64,000 nucleotides of DNA from Dactylellina haptotyla (Eukaryota; Ascomycota; Orbiliomycetes; Orbiliales; Orbiliaceae). Below the pieces are notes generated by a model, which was not told the DNA's origin, did not search any database, and was given only the letters and a program-made list of their open reading frames with translations. Positions 56,288 to 64,000 of this stretch are shown here, one piece after another. Position 1 is the stretch's first letter, and every line of letters starts with the position of its first letter. Position numbers and translations under genes: made by a program. The stretch is from NCBI GenBank assembly GCA_031310005.1, contig CM062381.1:1054001-1118000 (forward strand). The letters are read 5' to 3'.

Positions 56288-57269
56288 ATTTATCAAAGAT
56301 TACCACACCATCGATGGGAGACAAAATTGCTACAATCTCCCTTTTAAAATTCTTCCCACTTCGAAATATACACCGATATTTTTCTTGGTCGAAAGATTTC
56401 TAGACTTCATCCTTATGAAGTGCTCCTGGGAGTACTAAAATAGAATTTCAAGGCAAAACCGATGAAGTAGGTGCCCTTTCTTGACCTAACTAGAGGCGAC
56501 CCCCGAAGATTATTCGAGCCAGGTTCAGTAGTATGTGAGAGGAAAGCGTGTCCGTTATATGGACTATAATCCAGATTCTAACAACATTTCAGATACGCCC
56601 TCCACTATAAAGGGAACTCAATCCGGTTTCCGATTCTTTCAAATGGTTGGTTCCAAACTATTTCCCTATTGCCGTATATATGTATCTATATTACAAGTTA
56701 GAGATGGTGATTCCGAGCCTTTTATGAAGATTCTGAATGTATAAGAAGGGTATATCTAGAGGCTTTATAACAGCTTATGGTATTAATATTGGAAAAAAGT
56801 TGACTGTACGTATTAAGATATGAATAGGTTTTATTTTATATTGCAGAACGAGCAGACCCCTTGGATAGCGGTAGTTATTTTTTTTTCGCAAGCTAGATGC
56901 TATCTATGGTTTATCTAGTTAGTTACATCATGGTGGGGCCTATCATCTTTGAGACAGATAATTCAAGAAAATGCGGTATTATTTAATGTAATTCTTGAAG
57001 TCTTTATCATAATCTAGAATTTCATGTATTTACTGGTAGAAAACTCCGGGGCTGTATGTGTATAGATATAACCAGTGGTACGCTTGTGCGAACTAGCGGC
57101 ATCTGAGTTCTTAGATACTTATATATTTACTGTAGAGTATTAATCATTCCAAGTTGGAAAAACAGCCCATCGCAATTCACGGCCATATACACAACTCGCT
57201 CCTACAACGCTGTATCAACTAATACAATAATCTCATTTTCGACCTCACACAAGTCCAACCCCCAGTAAC
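56288..57269. other. AT-rich spacer downstream of CHK1
   Basis: Holds the CHK1 3' flank and the possible 5' remnant of the gene relic (56375-56250). Frames upstream contain several stops (TAG, TGA, TAG). The plus-strand ORF at 56535-56744 is unsupported. Confidence 0.4.
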
Positions 57270-59352
57270 CTAACTAAAACCCCGCCCTCTGAAAACAGCT
57301 TCCTGACATAATACACTGACCTTCTTAAACAAGCGTCTCCATTCCAACGGACACCCCTTCGCCTTATCCCACCCAACAGCAAACAACCCTTCTCCCTCAC
57401 CACTAGTAACCCGCTCCACACCTACCGTCCCCGCGAGCACACATTTCCTCGAATCTCGCGTTTTAATTTTGATATACGCTGTCTGGCCTTGCCTTCTGAG
57501 CTCGACAACACTTGAATCATAAGACCTGGGGTCGAGCGGCACACCCGACTTCCTGAGACTACTAAGCAGTAATGGCAGGAAGCGTGAATAAGACCAAATA
57601 GTGTAAAACCTAGTCATCCGCCCCGACGGACAAATATCGTGGAACCGCCTTGCAGCTTGCGTCAATGTCATGGGGACAGTTGGTTGCGCTGCGAACTGCG
57701 ACTGTACCGGATCCTCACTTATGGATTGGAGGATCTGATCATCATTGTAATTATAGCTGCTGAATACTTGCTGCTGCTGCTGTTGCTGCTGTGACTTTGG
57801 AGCCGCTGCGGCTTTTGAGCGTAGATACTGACTTGGCTGCTGGCTGCAGTTCAGCTCCGGGTTTTCGTCTCCCCAGTCGAGAGATAGGGACCTCATGTCC
57901 TCGCTGAGTGCCTGGGTGTTTGGAACTATCTCGGTAGCGGCGGAGGATACGCGGTCGTGGGAAGTTCCGTCATCGGTGTCCATCATTTCATCATCGTCTG
58001 GGGTGGCGGAGACCTGGGTGCGGTCATCTGTGAAGGGTATGTGGAGACCTTCAACGAGACGTGTGGCCAGGCCGACACCGTCGCGACATGTGCCGTTGGA
58101 GGATAGGAGGCGGTTAGACGTTGTGTACCACGGATGCTTTTTTATGTGCTCGATAGTGTAGCGCTTCTTAGGCTCTATCATCATCATGCCGCGGATCAAG
58201 GCTATTTATAATATGTGGTGTTAGCGGTCATTGATCGTGTTAATGAAGGATGTAAAGTTATGACTTACAAAGAACGTCATCTTTAATGAGATTCCAAGGC
58301 TCGTAAGTGGCATATCCGCCAGTGGACTTGTATTCGCAGAATTCGGCGGAACGATCCGTCGGCTCATCCCACGGTGTGTTACCGGTCAGGAGGACGAACA
58401 ATACAACGCCACAGGACCATATGTCGACCTGGTCGCCTACATATCCAACTCCTTGAGATACCTGGAAGAATCATACAGCAACAAGCAATGGGGTCTATGA
58501 GTTAGTGTCAGTCTTTCTAAGCACGCAAAAACGAAAAATTCAGCGCGGGGACATAGAAGGTTTACTCACCTCGGGGGCAACATAGGGAGGAGATCCGACG
58601 AGCTGTGCGCTTTTTTTCACTTGACCCTTATGCTTGAAGAGTGTTGCGAAGCCAAAGTCTGCGATTTTCAGGTTTCCGTTTGAGTCGAGTAGAATGTTCT
58701 CGGGCTTGATATCGCGGTGGGCAACACCTTTGGAGTGTATGAATTCGGTTCCGGAAAGCAATTGGTGGAAGTAGAAGTGGGCAATGTCCTGTTGGACGCC
58801 AACGTCCGCCTCTAAATATAACTATTAGTCCAACCTTTCAAATCAAATATCTAAATATCTCTCTTTTGAAGTTATTTCGTACCAATCTTGTCGAATAGAT
58901 CACCGCCGTCGGCAAACTCCATAGCTATCCACCGCCATGTTTCGTTCTCCTCACTGGCGTAAAAGTGGATGACGTTTGCGTGCCGGCCGACATGCTGGTG
59001 CAGGCCGACTTCCATGAGCAGCTGTTTCGCTGTGATGTGGCCATATTTTTCGGAGTACTGCTTGTGGATGAACTTTACGGCACAGACAACCCCGGAGCCG
59101 TGGTCTCGGCCCTTTCGGACGCTGAAGATCGAGTACCTGTCAGTTAAGCTGTCGAATGATAAACCAAGGGATATCACTAGCAACATACAAAGCGTAGGCA
59201 CCGCGGCCGAGGGTCTCGGATATGAGATCGAACGGAAGATTTGACGGCAACGGGGCCAACTGGCTGTGAGACGTCTGGAGAACACAGAGTTTTGTTAGCA
59301 CATGTGTATACATGCACAGATGCAGCTACCCGAGAGCTATGATACGTACCAT
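57270..59352 (-). CDS. CHK1: Checkpoint serine/threonine kinase Chk1
   Basis: Six exons (59352-59350, 59274-59189, 59136-58883, 58811-58570, 58461-58269, 58201-57270) join in phase to 569 residues. The first exon is only the ATG. The kinase domain (about residues 10-280) opens [16 protein letters not shown], with the ATP-site Lys in VCAVKFIHK, the catalytic loop [29 protein letters not shown] and [20 protein letters not shown]. The insert after the domain has SQ/TQ sites ([18 protein letters not shown]), as expected for activation by the ATR-type kinase. A run of eight Gln (CAG/CAA) follows. The C-terminal KA1-like regulatory domain includes [20 protein letters not shown] and ends RGRGFS. Chk1 halts the cell cycle on DNA damage or stalled forks. 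Divergent with UBE2C. Confidence 0.95.
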
Positions 59353-59827
59353 GCTGATTGGACTATGCGGCTAAGCGTGCTACCTGCAGTTCGAGACAAG
59401 ACTGGTTCCTTTCCGTGAAGCCGTAACGAGACAGAGATCCAGCGCCGGGCGAGTTATATCAACTGTGGTCAGACGCGTGGGTGGCAGGATTGTGGTGGAG
59501 GGCTTCAATGTACGCGCCGTCGCGAGATCACGCCGGGCGTGTTGATTGATTGGCTGCCGATGCGTTGGCGGAGGGTGTTGTTGAGGGGCCAACGGGGCAG
59601 GGCGGTTGTTTTGGTCGCAAACGCTGTTTCGGCCTGCGCCAACTGCTGCAAACACCACCGCTTTCTGACATCGTCACGACGACGCCGACTATTTAACGCT
59701 TCACCGCCTCGTATCCTTCCTTCTCTCCTTTGCTTCTCACCTGACATCGTCTCTTCCCCAAGAAAAGACTGGATCTCGATTATTTCCTAGCTTGCTTGCA
59801 TTATCATCCTCTGCATCTACCGCCAAC
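59353..59827. promoter_or_regulatory. Divergent promoter, CHK1 / UBE2C
   Basis: 475 bases separate the start codons of two cell-cycle genes. An ACGCGT (MluI-cell-cycle-box-like) sequence occurs as GACGCGTGG near 59472, and further CGCG-containing sites nearby resemble MBF boxes. In yeasts MBF drives G1/S genes. Shared control is inference. Confidence 0.4.
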
Positions 59828-60447
59828 ATGAGCGTATCGACAGCTGCCTCGACACCCACACCCGGTGCATCCAGCGCCCCTAGTGTCACCAAGAGGTATA
59901 CTATACTCCTGGAATCTAGTTATCTAGAGTCAGTCGCTAACTTGACTGTGTGTGCAGACTTCAGAAAGAGCTTATGAAGCTCATGATGTCCCCGACTCCT
60001 GGTATCTCCGCCTTCCCGGATGATCCTTCCAACCTCCTCAAATGGACTGGCACCATTGACGGACCCGACGGCACCTACTTTGGTGAGTAGCATTCTTTCT
60101 CCTCCTATATACGCGCCCCCCTACTGACGTAGTACACTCTAGCTGGCAAAACATTCAAGCTGTCCTTCAGCTTCCCCGCCGACTACCCGCTCCAGCCACC
60201 AACCGTCCTCTTCAAGACCCCGATGTTCCACCCCAACGTCGACATGTCCGGCCGCATCTGCCTCGATATCCTCAAGGACAAGTGGTCGGCTGTGTACGAT
60301 ACCCAGTCGATCCTCTTGTCTTTGCAGAGCTTGCTCGGAGAACCGAACAACAAATCCCCCTTGAACGGTCAGGCTGCCCAGTTGTGGGATGAGGATCCAA
60401 AGGAATACAAGAGATTGCTGGAGAAGCGACATCAGGAAGCAGAGTAG
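59828..60447 (+). CDS. UBE2C: Ubiquitin-conjugating enzyme E2 C (APC/C E2)
   Basis: Three exons (59828-59895, 59958-60082, 60143-60447) join in phase to 165 residues. The Ser/Thr/Pro-rich N-terminal extension precedes [20 protein letters not shown], which is diagnostic of the UBE2C/Ubc11 class. The UBC fold continues with [40 protein letters not shown] (catalytic Cys in ICLDIL) and [23 protein letters not shown]2C primes substrates of the anaphase-promoting complex with ubiquitin, driving cyclin B and securin destruction. The flexible N-terminus in other species tunes APC/C activity. Confidence 0.96.
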
Positions 60448-61021
60448 ATTGTTTCTTCTATTTTTTTCCATCTCGTCCACCTTATGTCCTAATAGCTAGC
60501 TATGATTGAACGACTCTTCTAACTACCTTCTTACCCTCTTTCCCAAATACTACTCCAACTCTTTGTTTCCTCTTTTGCTCGATTAAGCGCCGTTGCTTTT
60601 GGTATTACTCGCGGTGGTACATTGGTCCTGGCGTTTACTTTTTCCTGAAGGGTGCAGTGGGAGGCAATATCTAATGCATACACCGAGGCGATGAGGATTG
60701 TAACTAGAATGCATCAACTAGGAAACTATAGTCCGCTCTCTGACAGCTTTATATATATTCCACATATCTAACAAAATCTCTCTACAATACCACATAGAAT
60801 GGCCAAAAGCTCATATTCGCAATTGAATAATCAAGACATCTTGAATATCATATTATATTGGATAAATATTCCACTATATATATAGATGGTATTAAATATT
60901 AAAAGCTTGATGCTGTCGCCCGCCCTAATATGATAAACTAACTCCCATGAAAAACCTCCCTTAAACACCATTGTATACCTACCTCTCTATAACCTCATAC
61001 TCATAATAAGCCCTCTCAAAC
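60448..61021. other. Convergent 3' flanks of UBE2C and the GDSL esterase
   Basis: 570 AT-rich bases between converging stop codons, probably two 3' untranslated regions. No gene seen. Confidence 0.5.
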
Positions 61022-62143
61022 CTATGACAATCGTCGAGACCGTTTCTCCATTTCGCGTTTCTTAAGAGGTCCTGTATACTTAGGGGCAGTATTCCAATCC
61101 GGAAACGCCTTGGGTGGTGAACAAAGATCCGATACAAAAGTGGAACAAGTAATATTCCTCAACCCTTGATAGAACAACTTATACCCCGCCGCCGAAGGAT
61201 GTAGTCCGTCTTGTAACAAACTCGCCAGCCCCGACGAACTCGCTACATTGATATCTCCGATCAAGGGGTCACCCGTCTGCCAACCCACCGAATTCATCAT
61301 AATGGTCCACATATCCAAGAACGCATGGCCCATCTCGGCGGCAACTTGCCCCGCGGCTTCCGCGTACGTCTTGTGGTTCACCGCTTTATGGTCCGCGTTG
61401 TACGCTCCGCCCTGATACTCGTTATACGCGGGCGGCGCAACGATAATCACTTTAGCCCCCTTGGCGATGTGGGTAAGCATATTTGTGCTGTTGATTATTG
61501 CCTTGAGGTTGGCTTTGTATTCGGTCAAAGGTACGTGCTGGCCGCTCGCGGCCGTGGACAAGATGCAGTCGTTCGCGCCTAACCAGAGTACTAGCAGTTT
61601 TACGGCGACTGCGCCGTTAGCCGGCGGGATGATCTTGTTCACGATATATCTTGCATTGGCCGTGTTATATCCTCTATTTGTTGGAGATAGTGGTTAGCGG
61701 GGTTGACGATAGTGCGCTCGTTTAACACATAGCGAGTGAGGGAAAAAGTAGGCGGGTGGAGACATACGCGAAGCCGCGCTCGAGGACTTGTAGTTTACGG
61801 GAATATATATCATTAAGGGCCGCGCCGGGACTATATCCTGACTGGTTTTTCCATATTCCCTGGGTTATGGAACTATTGAGAAAGAAAGAAAAAATCGCAT
61901 TTGTTAGCTTTTGCTCTTGGATGTCGGGAAATTAGGATGTCCATCCACTCACTCTCCGAAGATTAATATGGAAGGATAAGAATAAGTCGTCATATTTGAG
62001 TTTCCGAGCCAAGTCGGGAAGTGGATTTTAAAATCAACAGTAGACCGTATTTGTAGATAGAGGTTCAGGAACAGAATAACCGCCAGACACCAAGAAAAGG
62101 TTAAACAGACTCGACTCCTCACTGAGGTAAAAGTTAAAAGCAT
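61022..62143 (-). CDS. GDSL/SGNH-family esterase with N-terminal membrane anchor
   Basis: Three exons (62143-61953, 61872-61768, 61673-61022) join in phase to 315 residues. Residues about 11-32 (VCLTFSWCLAVILFLNLYLQ) form a signal anchor or uncleaved signal peptide. The SGNH blocks are visible: block I ILIFGDSITQG (the intron splits the Asp codon of GDS), Gly in ARYIVNK context, block III LWLGANDC, and block V DGLHPSAAGYKLFYQG with catalytic Asp and His. The layout matches isoamyl acetate-hydrolysing esterases (Iah1 type), which cleave short acyl esters. Yeast Iah1 lacks the anchor, so this copy may act in the secretory pathway or at the surface. The C-terminus is basic (KKREMEKRSRRLS). An internal ATG after the anchor (MTTYSYPSILIF) could give a soluble form. 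Confidence 0.92.
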
Positions 62144-63583
62144 CCCGTCAAAGGACCCGCGAGCCCCTCCGCTTTATAATTTTACCCCCTCGGAAACCCA
62201 GTCGCCAAAATGTCAGGTTGGTTTACTGACTCAAGTAACGTAAACCAGGTTACCAATTCCCTTGGTCCAGGAACCCCACCACCATGTCCATGAAGCGGCG
62301 CTGATCAGGACAGGGCAAAAAAGGAGAGCGCTGGCTTGCGCATGGCGAGAAAGATAACTAATTGTGCGCACCATCCGTATGTGGGGCGAATGCAACATCC
62401 ATGGAGTTGTTCACCCCAAGGCATTTTGTCGAGCTTGCCCGGAAATGGATTTACGATCTTGCATCCTCTTTGGGCGAAAGTTGTGCCGGCTGAGTTTCCT
62501 GAGTCGTGTGTTTTCCGAATTGTTTGGTTTGTTTGAGTAATTGCGAGGTTTTTTTTTCGGCTTTATTTCCATACCCTGGCCTCTGTTCCCTGTATGCGCC
62601 AATGCGCCACATGGGCCACCCAACTTTTCTGCTCGCTTTCCCATGCGGGATAGGTCCATTCTAGACTCCATTTATCTGGGTCAATTCTGCATGATAACTT
62701 GGTACAATCAGGCACGCTGCCTAAATTGGTTGTCGGGCCGGCGCTGTTCACTTCCGTTGCGCGAGATGTTCGCACTCATGATCTAAAGGGTCGCTTTGGA
62801 CGGCCTAAGATTTGCGAAGTGAGGCGCTTGAAGATGTCGTGAGTAGGGTTATAACGTTATATATAAGATGTGCGTGCCGCCACCGATGTCTTTAAGTGGG
62901 CGGATTTGAAGCCTTGGAGATATCTTGGAGATATCTTGGAGATGTCTTGGAGATGTCTGCTGCATGCGCGCACACGAAGATGGGAAACCTAGGAGGAAAA
63001 ATGCGTGTTGCCGTGTGTTGAAAGTTAAACGTTATTGTTGCCTGCCCCGAACGCGAAACCCCGCCTCATGCAAAAGCATAATATATCAGCTTTATTTTAT
63101 AGATCTAAAAGCTTCCGCTCCAGCATGGAGGTCGCTAGGTTAAATGTTTCTATTATATATTTAACCCATTTCCGTGGGTTCTATATCCGAGAAAAAGTCT
63201 TGTCGCACCTTGGCGCATTTCTGATGGTTCGCAAGTGTCAAATGATATCAAAGATTCGAACCACTCCACATCTCAGTGACGAGCTCGGTATAGCTAGTGC
63301 TATATCCTTGGGTTCTTGGTTAGGTTATTGGTACTATAATACCAGATTTTTGTTTAGACTGGCTTAGTAAGGTATTGTCCTAGTGACGATATCGTATACT
63401 ACATATGCATATTTGGTATTTGTCAAGAACATATACATGATACAACATGCTGATGAGCATATCTCCATATTTGACTACACTCAGAATTGATACTTTTGCG
63501 GAGGAGCACATTTAGCAATTGATAAATTCGAACCGAAGACGTGAATTATAACGTTACCTTTGCTTCGACGAACATCCGTAGAC
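62144..63583. other. Intergenic, right end
   Basis: 1.4 kb with no supported gene. It holds the esterase promoter, an 11-bp tandem repeat and, at the right, the 3' flank of the SPRY gene. ORFs at 62336-63367 are short and unlike any family. Confidence 0.45.
62914..62957 (+). repeat. Four tandem copies of an 11-bp unit
   Basis: TTGGAGATATC occurs twice, then TTGGAGATGTC twice, head to tail. It is followed by GCTGCATGCGCGCAC. Probably a small replication-slippage repeat. Confidence 0.9.
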
Positions 63584-64000
63584 TCAGTCAAACAGGTCGA
63601 AGGCCTCCATGAGTTCATTTTCTTCAGGCTGACAGTAAAATTCTGCATCCGATAAATCCTTATCCGGAAATGTCCCGTCCCACTGCCAACTTGTATCATT
63701 GGCAGGCGTGAAGGAAAAAGCCTCATCGCCAAAGTTGAAACGGTAGTCTTCGTGGCGCCTCGCATTTATAAGGTTGAAAAAAGGGAAATACCTCTTTGAT
63801 GTCACCGAAAGGGTGAATGGCAGGATCCTTCCATCAATTGTAAAGAATAGGCTTTTCTCCAATGGATTAAAACCACATCCAAAAGTGACGGGAGTTAAGG
63901 TTGGCAAATATGGTGATATCCACTTGTTGTCAGGCACAGAAAATGGCTCTATAAAAAGTTTTCCATCTTTTACCAACTCTCCTGATGACGAGATTGAATA
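63584..64000 (-). CDS. SPRY-domain protein, C-terminal part (cut by window end)
   Basis: The minus-strand frame is open from the window edge to TGA at 63584-63586, 138 residues. It reads YSISSSGELVKDGKLF, then VTFGCGFNPLEKSLFFTIDG and YRFNFGDEAFSF, the second half of a SPRY (B30.2-like) fold: new-line pattern, FGCGFN, FFT.DG and N.G...F. The order parallels the SPRY of GID1 in this window, but the sequences differ and no LisH follows. An acidic tail ends EENELMEAFDLFD. The N-terminal part lies outside, so the full architecture is unknown. Confidence 0.72.
   Translation of the reverse strand, partial: YSISSSGELVKDGKLFIEPFSVPDNKWISPYLPTLTPVTFGCGFNPLEKSLFFTIDGRILPFTLSVTSKRYFPFFNLINARRHEDYRFNFGDEAFSFTPANDTSWQWDGTFPDKDLSDAEFYCQPEENELMEAFDLFD

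Noticed and set aside
56250-56375. Resemblance of SPIDGVVIF to a DisA/DacA-type cyclase motif
   Set aside because: Too short, followed by a stop, and the defining GTRHR motif is absent; kept only as evidence of a relic.

Overview
The window is nuclear DNA of a filamentous ascomycete (Pezizomycotina). Nearly every recognisable gene is eukaryotic and split by short GT-AG introns, mostly about 45-90 bases. The gene set includes the conidiation regulator AbaA, fungal-type Gid1, Ies4 and AEC transporters, and a proteinase K-like subtilase. I cannot place it to class or genus from sequence alone. Exon models were built by hand from splice signals, reading phase and protein-family conservation. Start codons and untranslated regions carry most of the uncertainty.

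Layout, left: abaA (minus, 1909-4061) has a 3 kb upstream region shared with a 12-exon AEC membrane transporter (plus, 7060-9554). Two pre-mRNA splicing genes then converge: a CTNNBL1 homologue (plus) and U2AF small subunit (minus). Next come two small related cysteine-containing genes, ribosomal protein eL31, and a divergent pair: an Artemis/SNM1-type DNA-repair nuclease (minus) and the proteasomal ubiquitin receptor RPN13 (plus). A conserved-looking 205-residue unknown lies in a long gene-poor stretch (22.9-27.9 kb).

Centre: the most unusual gene is at 27903-31401. Six in-phase exons encode a predicted 1055-residue protein that joins an IucA/IucC-type NRPS-independent siderophore (NIS) synthetase to a C-terminal ATP-grasp-like ligase. 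It is followed by a small unknown, mitochondrial threonyl-tRNA synthetase, a bHLH factor, GID1 (RanBPM-like subunit of the GID/CTLH ubiquitin ligase), a DUF1349 protein, a small cysteine-containing protein, and a 676-residue secreted protein with Gly/Asn repeats. A secreted subtilase ends this part.

Right: IES4 of the INO80 remodeller is followed by about 4 kb with almost no long ORFs. I can thread one phase-consistent four-exon gene or gene relic through it (55541-56287, minus). Then comes a divergent cell-cycle pair, CHK1 (minus) and the APC/C-type E2 UBE2C (plus), a membrane-anchored GDSL esterase, and the 3' end of a SPRY-domain gene cut by the window edge.

Most genes are housekeeping (splicing, translation, proteolysis, DNA-damage checkpoint and repair, chromatin). 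The accessory part is the NIS/ATP-grasp gene, the secreted proteins and the small unknowns. I saw no tRNA, rRNA, CRISPR array or intact transposon.
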